DNA of 64,000 bases, taken from Nemertoderma westbladi (lineage: Eukaryota; Xenacoelomorpha; Nemertodermatida; Nemertodermatidae). The translations under genes and the position numbers were made by a program. Under the pieces are notes generated by a model. It made no database searches and had not been told where the DNA came from. It was given only the letters and a program-made list of their open reading frames with translations. The first letter of the stretch is position 1; each line of letters starts with the position of its first letter. The stretch is from contig JAUCBJ010008580.1 in NCBI GenBank assembly GCA_032718475.1, positions 1 through 64,000 on the forward strand, read 5' to 3'. Below, piece after piece: positions 31,626 through 43,034 of the stretch.

Positions 31626-33599
31626 ATGGCCGATATAAAATCATTAAAAACAGCCAAATCAACTGCTCAATCATGGGTCTCCAGAGCAATTATTAACGAA
31701 TCGAAGGAAGTTGTTCTTTCATTGTGGTCATCAGATGCATGACGCAAAATTCACATTCACCGTGCCCTGCGCGATGTCGACCTTATACTACCCCTTATTG
31801 AATCTTTTCGGAAAGCCATTGCTGCTTATGAAAATGAAACCCAGATACTAGACGACGATGCTCAATATCGTGCAACACGTGCATCTTTAGAAGTGGAAGA
31901 CCTCCGTGTAGAACTCGACGTCATTCTTAATGAAACTAAGGAAAAGATAAAAAATACTATTGCAAAGGAAGCAGCGCGTGAGAGAGCAGAAGAAGAAGCT
32001 CGAGCTGCAATACACGCAGCTCAACTTCTAGCCATACAAACATCACATCATGGAAACACATCTATTAGTACACAACCTACAAGGAACGTTCCTACACCCC
32101 ATAAGTTAAATAAAGATACGGATGCGATGTTTTTCACAGATTGGCGCGCCCAATGGTCTGCATTTGTTCAGGCCTCACATATCCCAGCTCGTGATGAGTT
32201 ATCACACCTACAACTTTCAATGACTCCAGATTTCTTCAGTATAATCAAAACAAATTCCCCAACTGTAGATGTTACTACATGTTCTGGAGAAGAATTCTTA
32301 AACGCAACTGCTAAATATTTAGAAAATCTTTGTAACACCAACATGTCCTGGAAAAAATTACTATCCACGAGACAATCAAACCTAACACCAGGTGAATATA
32401 AAAGCAAACTGGTGGCTAACCGTCGAGGCGTTGGACCCATTACTGACGACACTCTATTATCTGCTTTATTCATTATGGGTCTTGATGATGAAATTCGTAA
32501 ACGAGAATTACTCTCTAAACGGCCACCTCTCAACTTCGATGCTACCGCAGAATATGCAATTACTTTCACTTCAGCATCTGAGGATCCGAAAACGAATACT
32601 ATAGCCGAGATTAAGGAGATATCTGAAAATGAACTTATTGGTGCTGTGTCAGCATACCGTCGGAATAAAGTTACAAATATGACACCACCACCACCAGCAA
32701 ACAAACCTGGATTTAAACAAAACATCAACCAAATGGGAAAACGACCTACCAGTTTTACTCCAATTCATCGAAATGATCCCCGCCCTGCCATGTACACTGC
32801 AGAGGCCAAAAATCATGCCCCGGGAACTTGTTTACGCTGCGGACAAATTTATGATGGGATTGGAGCACACAAGGATTGTCCAGCGAAAGGAACAACATGT
32901 GAGTTTTGTGGAAAAGTTGGTCATTATAAGAGAATATGTTTTCAAAGAAAAGCTTCTCATAACAGCAACATTAATGCCATTACAATTGCTGGTGTTTCAA
33001 ATAATTGTAAAACTGTAGAACTCGATTTTACAGTAAATGGTCAATATATCGGTAAATATTTAGTTCTACCAGATATGGGAGCAGACGTAACAGTCATGGG
33101 AAACGATTTTGCTAGTCAACTGGGTGTCTCAATGGCACCCCTACGTGACAATGACAAGAGGAAATTCATAACTGTATCTGGACAAAACATAAAAAAGGTT
33201 GGTCGAATTGTTTTTACTGCCACATTACATTCAAAATCTGTCAACGTAGATGCCACAGTCTGTGAGGGAGTTAAAGGTCTGTTCTTGGATTGTGAATGCT
33301 GCAGAGCTCTCAATATAATACATGAGCATTTTCCTGAACCAATTTCATTTGATTCCATCAACACCATTAATACTGTTGAAGGCCAATCCTATCCTAATGA
33401 TACTCTTCCTACCAGGTTGCCAGTATATTCAAAAGAACAAACCCGATTATTAATTGAATCGTTACCAAAAAACCCAACATCGAGTCAGATATCAACCCTA
33501 TGGAATAAATTGTTGTATGATTTCTCCACAGTTTTCAATGAATCGGATGAGCTTCAACCAATGAGAGGATCTGCCGGAGTACCATGGAAATTCATCTAA
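31626..33599 (+). pseudogene. Gypsy-2 ORF1: gag, zinc knuckles and protease
   Basis: The frame starts at ATG 31,626 (MADIKSLKTAKSTAQSW), has one in-frame TGA at about 31,737 and is then open to 33,599. Order: a helical Glu-rich N-terminus (KEAARERAEEEARA); the gag core with FFTDWRAQWSAFVQA and TPGEYKSKLVANRRG; two Cys/His motifs, CLRCGQIYDGIGAHKDC and the CCHC knuckle CEFCGKVGHYKRIC; and a retropepsin-like domain with VLPDMGADVTVMG. The catalytic triplet reads D-M-G rather than the usual D-T/S-G, so activity is doubtful. The end overlaps ORF2 by 16 nt in the -1 frame, as expected for frameshift expression. Confidence 0.9.
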
Positions 33600-35546
33600 A
33601 ACCAAATTATACACCATCATGTATTCGGACGTCCAGATCAATTCCAATCCCATTGAGAAATGCTACCAACAATGAATTGAACAGGATGGTACGCACGGGC
33701 ATCATTGAACGTGTTGGATCCGATGAACCTGCGATATGGTGCCATCCAATGGTAGCAGTCCGTAAGCCAGACAAAACTGTACGCATCTGTGCAGATTTAA
33801 AAGCGCTAAATGATCAAGTCTTATCTCCAATTCACCCGATTCTTACACCTGTGGATGCAGTTAACATAGTAGGATCCGACAACAAATATTATACAAAGCT
33901 AGATGCAGCAAAAGGCTACTGGCAGATGCCATTATCAAAGGAATCTCGCCATCTAACAACATTTCTGTCTTCAATTGGTCGCTTTCGATACTTACGGTCA
34001 CCAATGGGATTCAAGAGTACTGGTGACAGTTATGGTGCCCGTGGTGATGCTATATTTACAGAAATTCCAAAATTTACAAAAATCGTCGATGACTGCCTGT
34101 GCCTATTGGGCGCTAAGACTTTTGCCGAAATAACTCACAACACAATTCAAACATTAGAAATATGCCATAAGTTTGGTGTCACACTCAAAAATAAAAAATG
34201 CCAATTCGCAGTCCCCGAAATAAAATTCGCTGGCATAATCGTAGGCAGAGACGGAACCAAAGTAGATCCTGAAAAAATAGCTGCTATTCATAAATTCCCT
34301 ATTCCCAAAAACATCACGGATATGCATGCCTTTATGGGATTGGCCAATCAGCTAGGTGGCTTCAGTACACAATTAGCTACAGTAACACAACCACTCCGGG
34401 GATTATTAAAGAAGTACACCAATTTTCAATGGTTACCAGAACACCAAGCAGCATTCGATAATACTAAATCAGCACTAACTAACTCACCGATTCTAGCCCA
34501 ATTTAAAATGGACAGGCCAACCAAACTATGGACTGATGCCTCATGTTTAAACGGACTTGGATTTGTCCTGTTACAGGAAGATGAATCGAAGGAATGGCAT
34601 CCAATTTCTTGTGGTAGTTGGTATATTTCAGAAACCGAAAGCCGGTATGCCCCTATCGAACTCGAGGGTCTAGCTATTGTTTGGGCAATAAATAAGGGCC
34701 GGATATACCTTGATGGCCTTGATCATTTCATTGTAAAAACAGACCACAATCCCCTCTGTTCTATTTTCAATAAACAAACCATTGACCGCATTGAGAACAA
34801 ACGTTTACAAACAATGTGTAGTCGTATTTCTCACTTTAGCTTCACAGTAGAATGGACCAAAGGGAAACAGAATCTCGCAGCAGACGCCCTTTCCCGCTAT
34901 CCAGTACAACAACCAGTAGAAGACGATATAATCATTAATGATGAAGCTGATGTCCTATCACCGACACAAACAATTGCTTATTTAGCCAATCTCAGAGAGG
35001 ACTATGACATCACTAATGCAGCCGTTGAGAGAACCCCTTCCATAGATCTCCGACTTAATCGTCTTGTTACTGCGGCAATGGAGGATGATAATTACCAGGA
35101 ACTCATTACCTCAATTAAGGAACATACAATATCAGTATCAGCTAATGAATATGTACGACTTTTTCGCCACTGTTCCAATGAAATGTCTCTAGGAAATGGA
35201 TTTGCCCTTCGCAATAATAGAATTGTAATTCCTCCAACACATGTTGATCAAACTTTGAATGATTTGCATCTATCACACCAGGGATCAGAACGAACAAAAC
35301 GTAGGGCACGTCAGATATGTTTCTGGCCTGGCATGAACAAAGCTATCCAAATTATTGTCAACAATTGTGAGATGTGCCAGTTATATCAAGCATCACAGCC
35401 AAAGGAGGAACTCCAACGCAACAGTCTACCAACCAGACCTTTTGAAGTAGCCTCTTCTGATCTATTTTCTTTGGATCATGCTCATTATCTCGTATATTCT
35501 GATCGGTATTCCGGCTATCCATTTGTCCGACATTTCAATAATGATC
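33584..35546 (+). CDS. Gypsy-2 ORF2: RT, RNase H and integrase N-terminus
   Basis: 655 codons, open up to the solo LTR. RT (about residues 30-200) has MVAVRKPDKTVRICADLKAL, YTKLDAAKGYWQMPL and a catalytic IVDDCLCLLG. RNase H (about 310-440) has LWTDASCLNGLGFVLL, PIELEGLAIVWA and KTDHNPL. The integrase zinc domain has HLSHQGSERTKRRA and CEMCQLY, then SSDLFS (first Asp) in the core. It stops at HFNND, where the solo LTR enters. Otherwise intact, so it was a working element shortly before the solo-LTR event. Confidence 0.9.
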
Positions 35547-36108
35547 TGTGACGGGATCCGAGAGGATCCCGGTTTATCCGGTGTCGCTTATGTACGCGTC
35601 AAGGGCCGCACCGTTCGGTGGAAAAGATATAGGAGTTTTGCTTGTTCCGACGTTCTCTAATAACACAGGATAGATAAATATCTGATAGCACGAAATGAGA
35701 TAACTGATGTACCGGTAGAATGTACTGAGTAAACTGGTGTGGCGATGACAGTCTAAATTGTCACCGTACTACCGTGACTGTAGTGACAGACTGAGATAAC
35801 TGAACAAATGATCACTGTACAGATAATATATACTGCACGGGTTGGCCTCATTGCATTACCCAGTCGGTGCCTTCCCCCCATTGGCTAATATCCCTGTTTG
35901 TCACCCTTTGCCCCCCTCTGAAGTGCTTCCCTTCGCCCTTGCTATTCTCTCTCTGTCAGGGGTGTAACCCCTGACCCCTATTGTGCGTTTCTCCTTCCCA
36001 CTTTATTGGGGTGACACGAGGTTGATATTGGTAATCAAACTCGTGTTCCCAATATTGCTTAACGGCTCATTTTATGGGGTTTGGTGAGGCGGAATTGATT
36101 CGCTAACA
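35547..36108 (+). repeat. Solo LTR inserted in Gypsy-2 integrase
   Basis: 562 bp with TG...CA ends, flanked by TGATC at 35,542-35,546 and 36,109-36,113. Leaving it out rejoins the integrase frame. It starts with an 8-bp inverted repeat (cgggatcc gaga ggatcccg) and contains a second one, gtcaggggt/acccctgac, near 35,958-35,978. It is G/C-richer than its surroundings and unlike the other LTRs here, so it belongs to another LTR family. No internal region remains, as expected after LTR-LTR recombination. Confidence 0.9.
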
Positions 36109-36113
36109 TGATC

Positions 36114-36856
36114 CATCAGCACACACGGTCTGTAATGCCTTAGAAGAATGGTTTTCCATTACAGGAAATCCTAATGTTTTGAGAACTGATCGCGGACCTC
36201 AATATAGGGCAGAGGAAACAAAAACCTTTCTACGCGAACATGATGTATCATGGGAACCTTCATCCCCTGGTTGCCCATCTAGTAATGGGCATGCGGAATC
36301 ATCCGTAAAACTAGTTAAAACCCTTCTTTGTAAAACCGGGGGTAAATTCCAGAGTTGTTCCTTCATGAAGGGCCTCTTGGAATTGCGAAACACACCGCGT
36401 GAAGATGGACTTTCATCAGCCCAACGCTTTCTAGGCAGAACACTTCGTACAGCCGCTCCAGTTGACCATTCTATTTTAATTAAACCCATCAATACAGACA
36501 CCATATTGGAAGCAGACCGAATTTATAAGGACAACTTAACCAAGCGAGACACTAACTACAACCTTACAGCTACAACATTAAAACCTTTTGAACAAGGAGA
36601 TTTAGTTGATGTTCAGAATAAAACAACCCATAGATGGGATCGACAAGGGATTGTTCATGAAACCAATGTTCCTCTCCGCACTTATACAGTTGCTTTCAAC
36701 AATGGGGCACATCTCATACGGAACAGACGATTTCTTCGCCCTTTGTCCAACTTTCAACCACCTCCGGGAACTCACCCAAGCACGCTACCAAATCCACCAC
36801 TACGACGAAGCACACGACTAAGATCCAATCAATATAAAGGTGAAGGGAACCCTTAA
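36114..36856 (+). pseudogene. Gypsy-2 ORF2: integrase core and C-terminus
   Basis: This continues the frame interrupted at 35,546. RTDRGPQYRAEE gives the second Asp and SNGHAESSVKLVKTLL the catalytic Glu. A C-terminal GPY/F-like region follows (FEQGDLVDVQNKTTHRWDRQ, RRFLRP). The stop at 36,856 lies just before the purine tract and the 3' LTR. It is disrupted only by the solo LTR. Confidence 0.9.
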
Positions 36857-36868
36857 GGGTCGGGGGCG

Positions 36869-37292
36869 TGTGATGTAATACCAGTCGAGGTTAATGAACT
36901 CATAACCTGACATGGGTGCCAGAAAATCATTATTACAATATTAACTGTAATTCTCAAGAATGATTATTTTCGCTCAGATTATTGACCTTCGGTTAATGTA
37001 TTATAAACATTAGGTGATGGGCTTATTGAGTTGGGATATTAGATAGGTATACCATATACTACTACTGTGTAGTTTATTGACCTATGTTTGATGTATTGTA
37101 AAACATCTGGTGACGGGTTAATTGAGTTGAGATATAGTTTATATCATTATCTTGGTGTAAAAAAGATTTATTGTTACCAACACCGATTGTGTTGGATTTA
37201 ATAATTTCAAAGATTAATATAGGTAACATTTATGTTTCTATAAATTATATTTTGAACTTACATATTATGTATCTTATATTGATACCACAACA
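36869..37292 (+). repeat. Gypsy-2 3' LTR
   Basis: 424 bp, the same length as the 5' LTR with about four substitutions. It is followed by GTATG, the second copy of the target duplication, and then by the resumed Gypsy-1 RT frame. Confidence 0.95.
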
Positions 37293-37590
37293 GTATGTTT
37301 AGTATTGATCCAGTTCTTACACAAGATATGCGCGATTTCCCTGTACCAAAGAATCGAACAGACCTTAGATCCTTTATGGGATTAGCAAACCAATTGGGAG
37401 ATTTTGACCACAATTTAACAGCCATCCTAGAACCTCTACGTAGCTTAGACCGCAATCATTCCACCTTTACCTGGAACAGCATATCAACAAGCTTTCGATG
37501 CTGCGAAATGCCTTCTCTCTATGGATAAATTCCTCACCTAATATTCTCCAGACCGGCAAACACAAATCCACACAGACGCATCTCGAGAGG
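37293..37590 (+). pseudogene. Gypsy-1 RT, second half
   Basis: This resumes at the Gypsy-2 junction with FSIDPVLTQDMRDFPVPK, NRTDLRSFMGLANQLGDF and EPLRSLDRNHSTFTW, the gypsy RT thumb and connection. A shift near 37,490 follows. The start of RNase H (HTDASRE) is just readable at about 37,570-37,590, before unrelated sequence. Confidence 0.8.
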
Positions 37591-38674
37591 GGGGGCCTCG
37601 TGTTGCCGTTATTCCCGACACCATGGGGAAAACGCTGATGCTGGTGGCGGAATTTTCAGACCACTGGATTCCGGCGAGTCACCGGATATTGGAAATGGAG
37701 AAGGAGTCTTTATCTGAGATGCAAGATTGCAGTAGGAAAAAAGTCGCATTGGTTCGATATAATCGTTTAATGTAACTTTGAACCTTGATCAATACTGCAC
37801 CTTGATTGAGAATAATTTGGGCTTCCCCACACCAATATACCAAATATTCACAATAATACACGAACATATAAATTCCTACAGTACATTAATTAATTACCCA
37901 CTGTTCGCTTTAGATTTTAACCTAACTAATGTTCCCCATTTTCCCTCGGTCCTAGTCCCGGTACCGTAGTGTCGGCATCGGTCGACCCTGTTGCGTGTCC
38001 ATCCCACCCTTCCCGAACCCCGAAGGGATCGGTCATCAGGAAAGCGGTAGCTTGGCCAGGGGTCTGTCAGCCCGTTGTGAGTCCCAACTGTCGGTAGCTT
38101 TCTGAGTCCCTTTCAGGCTCGTAGTAATGCCGGTCGTGGAACCCACTCCAGGAAGGCAGTCCTCTTCGAACCATTCCTCCGTCTAGTCGGTCGATCCGTC
38201 GCAAGTCCCTGGCGTAGTCGGCAAGCTTTCTGAGTCCCTTTCAGGCTCGTAATAACTGCCGGTGACCAGGGACCGCTAAGGATCTGTCTGTCAGTTCCTG
38301 TCGCAAATCCCTGACGCAATCAGCAGACTTTCCGAATCCTTTTCAGACTCGTAACTGCTGTTGGCCAGGAACCGCTAAGGGCAGTCCTTGTCCCTAGGCC
38401 TAGCGGGTTACCAAAACTACCTCTACAGGCGGTAGGAAGTTGGCTAGGCCTAATTAATTAGTATCAGGTAACCCTGAGTACTGCTTGATTTTACCTCCCA
38501 CCCTTGGCCCTTAAATATATGATTTGAGTCCCGTGCCCCGTAAGTCGCCCCAATATTCGCCCATAAATCGCCCCCAGTCCATTGAAAATACCCAAATTCC
38601 ATGTTCCCGCACCCAGTACTGATATTGGAATATTCATTATAAATAAATCCGAAAAATATTCAACTAACGTTATG
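37591..38674. other. Unrecognised 1.1-kb insert in Gypsy-1 RNase H, with GC-rich minisatellite
   Basis: The insert lies between DASRE (left) and REHLGFILSQKD (right) of the Gypsy-1 RNase H. A clean duplication is not visible; cgaga and cgcga at the edges are near-matches. The first 170 nt are an open frame (VAVIPDTMGKTLMLVAEF..., stop near 37,775) that I do not recognise. At 37,970-38,405 an imperfect GC-rich array repeats ctttctgagtccctttcagg at about 38,098, 38,226 and 38,327. Confidence 0.5.
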
Positions 38675-40208
38675 AAAAGTTGAAATACCGCGAACACCTC
38701 GGATTCATTCTTTCCCAGAAAGACCCCAGTGATGGTAAGTGGAAAACGGTTCAGTGCGGTTCCCGACGATTGACATCAGCAGAAAAAAATTGGGACATAA
38801 TCGAATTGGAGTGTTTGGCAGTCACATGGGGGGTACTTAAATGTCATATGAATCTGGATGGTCTCAACCACTTCACCATACACACTGATCACCTGCCTTT
38901 AATACCTATACTGAATAACAAACGCTTAGATCAAATCAATAATATTCGACTATTAAAAATGCGCACAAATCTCGACAGATTTAATTTCACAGCACACCAT
39001 GTCCCTGGAAAATGGCACTCAGCTGCTGATGCGCTATCTCGGTTGGAGCTCCATGATCCTAAAAGTAATGATATAATTATCAGAGATGACATAGACCATG
39101 ACCCAATGATTAATATTGCTATATCTGCCCTCCAGCAAGATGTTGTCCCTGCGAATATTTCGATAGACCGTATCCAACAAGCTGGTGACAATGATGCCAT
39201 ACACCGCCATTTAAAGCATTACATTCAAATCGGATTCCCTGAACATAAAATGAAACTAGAGGAGGAAATACGACCATACTGGCATGCCAGGTCCGAACTC
39301 TTTACTGACAACACTGGCATTATACTATTCGGACACCGTCTTGTTATTCCCAGATCTGAAAGATCTCGTATTCTAGAAATACTACATTCATCACATCAAG
39401 GACAAACAAAAACCCTTGAGTGCGCAGCTACCTCCGTCTGGCGGCCTGGCATCAGTAATGATATACTGCATACTATGGAGAAATGCTATTGCGCCGAATT
39501 CCGACTGTCACTTGCCAAAGAACACTTACAATACCACGAACCTGCTACCTGACCAATAGAAAGGATCCATGCTGACCTTTTCCAAGTTAACGGATGTCAC
39601 TTCCTTGCAACTATTGACGAATTTACCAAATGGCCTAATGTACATGATTGCAGAAATCATACAACCTCTAAGATTATTCCAGACCAGCTACTCAGTGACT
39701 TTCAATTGCTATGTCTGCCATGCATTATACAGTCAGATGGTGGTTCCCCATTCAACAGCACCAACTACAGCTAATTATTACAACGACGGGACATTAAACA
39801 GGAAATTACTTCACCAAGGATGCCAAGAACCAATGGGTTGGTGGAAAATAATGTTAAAACCTGCAAAAAACTTATTCGTGCATGCTGGGATCCTAGCCAC
39901 ATCACTGTGAATAAATAATCATTTACCCAGTGTTTAATTGCTTTAAGAAATTCCAACAGTGATGGTGGTGTGGCTCCATTGGAGAAACTTATGGGGTCAC
40001 GCCTCCGGGAACTCCTTCGAAGACATGAGCTTGCTTCTGCTATTGACTTCAATAATCGTATCGAGCGCCAAGCTACATCCAATCATAGGAAAGAAATACG
40101 CCAAGATCAATACAACACTCATTCCAAACCATTAAACGAACTACATAGTGGTACACAAGTTTGGGTGCAAGATGCTATTACTAAGCGTTAGTGTCATGAT
40201 GACACCAT
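38675..40208 (+). pseudogene. Gypsy-1 RNase H and integrase, decayed
   Basis: RNase H: HLGFILSQKD, IIELECLAVTWG, HTDHLPL and a PGKWHSAADALSRL end. Integrase: zinc domain with HSSHQGQTKT and CYCAEFRL, where the usual CxxC is altered. The core has IHADLFQVNG (first Asp) and QSDGGSPFNST (second Asp), with the Glu region in TNGLVENNVKTCKKL. Frames are broken at about 39,550, 39,775 and 39,915. The C-terminal region, ending in VWVQDAITKR, is cut at 40,208 by BEL-2. Confidence 0.85.
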
Positions 40209-41403
40209 TGTTCGCGCTTTTAGACCTTTAGCAGTTTAACCTGCCAAATTTAATTGTCTTTTTGTATATCAATTATTTAATGTACTGAAGTTACATCAGC
40301 CGAAGCCAGCCTGTGCGCGACCATTCACCCATAGTTAAGGGAGACTGGATTCGGATGCTTTGATAGTGATTGCAGTGTAGACCTACTGTATTATTCGATT
40401 GATCGTTAATATATAATCTCTGACAATATATTCACTTTCGGGGAAATATTAACAGTTCCTTTAGGACGTGGCGCTTTAAGTATAAAACAGAGTTATGACT
40501 TATACTAATCACAACTGGATGGCTACTGAGTTTCGTAAAAAGCGCATTCTTTAGGAGATGCTTTATTAACCTTCACACTACTTCACACGACTTCACACTA
40601 GTTCACACTACTGCGCACTGATCTGCCGACCGTCACTGAATTTGATCATATATAAGGAGGATCGCAACTGACACATGTAGGGATTATGAAATAGCATTTA
40701 ATTCACACAAAAACCACTATAATGTAAGTCGCAGTTGCTACCGGTAAACCTGTTCCTCTAACCTTTAGTAATCAAGAAGATTGGGGTTTTTATGATTATT
40801 CATCGGTATTCTCCAAATATATCAGCAATATACACCAACATAACACCAATTAATAACAGAATCAAATAATGCGGTGAACAGTCAGTATGTGTTACTTATG
40901 CAGTGTTCCATGTGCAGCAATGCATGAATTGCGGTGTGATGCGGTAGTTGAATCGCGTTGCGTAGTGCCGCGTTAATAGTTTTACGTTCTTGTAATCAAA
41001 GCCATCTGATGTTTCTGATGTTTAGGTCAAAGTCTGAAACTTCCAACACAGAAGTACAGAAGAATTTCCAAGCAGTTCTCTCGCTCAGAAAGGTAAACAA
41101 AGACAGTAAGGCATTGCGTGGTTTTCCGTAGGCCTCTGTACAAGATAAAATGAAAATCGCTCTGATTGGCCGAGCCTGAACAAAGAGAGGCTCCACGTGT
41201 ACAGTAAATCAGCTGGCAGATTTCGTCATCGGAGTTCCAGTCTTTTAGAGTATTAGGCGTATTGCGTCAGAAAATGGCTTGTTATGTCCGCTAAAACACC
41301 TACAAGGTACATTGCGGAGAAAATGGCTTGTTATGTCCGCTAAAACAACTACACAGTTCATTGCGGAGAAAAATGACTTGTTTTATCCGCAAAAGCTTTT
41401 ACA
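40209..41403 (-). repeat. BEL-2 3' LTR (LTR-D)
   Basis: 1,195 bp, TG...CA ends, the same layout as LTR-A including the three-copy tggcttgttatgtccgct block near 41,275-41,395. Numerous differences from LTR-A/C show a separate insertion of related age class. It is followed by the conserved ccgctcccagaaaatggg polypurine-side junction. Confidence 0.9.
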
Positions 41404-43034
41404 CCGCTCCCAGAAAATGGGATTTAATTCTATAAAATATAAAAAATCACAGTTTCTAAAATATAAAAATACTCTAAACAGTTAGTTCTTCTTACGTGAA
41501 TGGCGTTTACGCAGTTTTTTGAGGCTAGCAAGAGTCCTTTTCTCTTTGGGGCGAGCCACTTTACTTGGAGGGCTATAACTCCTAGGTGAAGGGTGCAATA
41601 CAATTGCATCAGAAGGTTTAGGGTTACGGTCGGTGTATCCGCCGGTCGAGGTACCCGGTTGATCGGTATCAACCTCAGCGGAACGAGGTCGAACAACCTT
41701 GAGAGCGCGTTTTAAGACAGCAGCTCTTACTGGTCCCTAACGGGTCGTTTGCACAAGAGCGGTAGGTGGACCGTGTGTAGTAAGAAATTTCCTCGGTTTG
41801 ATGGTTCTTTCCAACTCGCTCTCGGGCTCTATCGGAATCGATATGCTTCTCCTCGAGCTGATTTTCCTCCGCTTGTCGTAGGAAGCATTCGTCCAAAACT
41901 CTTTCAGAGAGTAGGGTCGTCCAAGTTCGATATCTTCTTAGAGATTCTGGATTTCCCGATTAAACTGAGATAAAGCTGATTCGTTTACCGCTTGGACTTG
42001 CTGCTGCAATTTACGTTTCTCTAAACAATCGTAGGTTCCTTTTTCGATCTTTTGTCGAATAGTGTCTAACACGTTTCGTACAACTCTCTCCTCCACCTCG
42101 GTGACAGGTTGTATCGGGGTTAAACCGGGACGATTAGACGGGTTGAACGGCGATATTAAATGTCCGCGTCCCAATCCGGCTAGGTAGGATGGGCGAATAT
42201 CTAGGGAGCCCACAACCGGAGTGCCACTGACTAATTGTTCGGGTAACACTAGATCTTTGAACAATGAGCACAGCTCAGGAGGATCCATCATACTATTAGG
42301 ATCAAGAGTCTGAGGTTTCACCAGGGAATGAGGAGGTCTGACCGAGTATTCCGGAACTCCAATCAGAGGTTTATTTAAGGATCGTTTGAGTCGAGCGAGC
42401 GTAGGTGATAAGTCGAACAAGTTTCGCTCGAAACTCCCGTAAATATAGCAAGTAAAACTGTGTTTAGCGCAACGTCTCCGCGGATGTTTATGTCTTTCCG
42501 GTCTGTTGGTTGGGTCTAGGGCATTCATCGTAATAATACCAAAGACGCACGTCTTGTAGGGGAAACGCTGGTGATCTTTCTCCAGTTTTACAATGTCTCT
42601 CTCAAGAATTCCAAATATACGTTGAAGTCACTGCGTTTATCCGGTTCTTTAACGTCTTCTCTTTCGAGTTGGTTTCGAATAGAATTTTCGTGTTCGATTC
42701 TCAGTTTATCGTTCCGACTCCGCTGGGTATGATATTTAAATAGGATCATTTCCCTTTCGGTGTCTACATCGTCCATATCGTGTAAATCGATAGGATGGCC
42801 AGTAGTAAAGAAGTCTATATATGTACCATTACGATGCGTATAGCGAGCGGTGAATTTTCTATAGTCCAATTCACGCGTGAGCTGTTCCTTTGACATTGGC
42901 GGTTCGATATAACGGCCATCGTCCTCCGTAGTGGGTGGACTAGCGTCGCCGCGTATTAAACTATCAACAAACGCTTGCAATGGTAGGGTATATCGCTCCC
43001 TGATTCCAAGATCATCTTCTATCAACTCAGTCAT
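41404..43034 (-). pseudogene. BEL-2 ORF3 with internal deletions
   Basis: The start at 43,034 is conserved with BEL-1 (MTELIEDDLGIRERYTLPLQ). The frame 43,034-42,588 is followed by a deletion of about 150 nt at 42,585, which removes the LKRLYF...ADRPLP block and part of the zinc cluster. The frame 42,528-41,938 gives the coiled-coil part. Near 41,840 a second deletion of about 2.5 kb fuses the coiled coil to the Ser-rich linker and basic tail (LKKLRKRHSRKKN); all the CCHC knuckles are lost. Compared with BEL-1 the surviving codons differ largely at third positions. Confidence 0.8.

Larger units (their letters stand above)
31112..37292 (+). mobile_element. Gypsy-2: nearly complete Ty3/gypsy element nested in Gypsy-1
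   Basis: Two 424-bp LTRs (31,112-31,535 and 36,869-37,292) start TGTGATG and end ACAACA. They differ at about four positions by eye, so the insertion is fairly recent. The 5-bp duplication GTATG lies at 31,107-31,111 and 37,293-37,297. The internal region encodes gag-protease and RT-RNase H-integrase in two overlapping frames, with one stop in gag and a solo LTR inside the integrase. A purine-rich tract (gggtcgggggcg) precedes the 3' LTR. Confidence 0.95.
28513..40208 (+). mobile_element. Gypsy-1: decayed Ty3/gypsy element with nested insertions
   Basis: Plus-strand pieces in order: gag 28,799-29,750, protease about 30,050, RT 30,262-31,111 and 37,293-37,590, RNase H 38,675-39,100, integrase 39,330-40,208. 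It is split by Gypsy-2 (31,112-37,292), by an unrecognised 1.1-kb insert (about 37,590-38,675) and at the end by BEL-2. The RT frame joins cleanly on the two sides of Gypsy-2. No LTR of its own can be defined, and the left limit is approximate. Confidence 0.8.
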
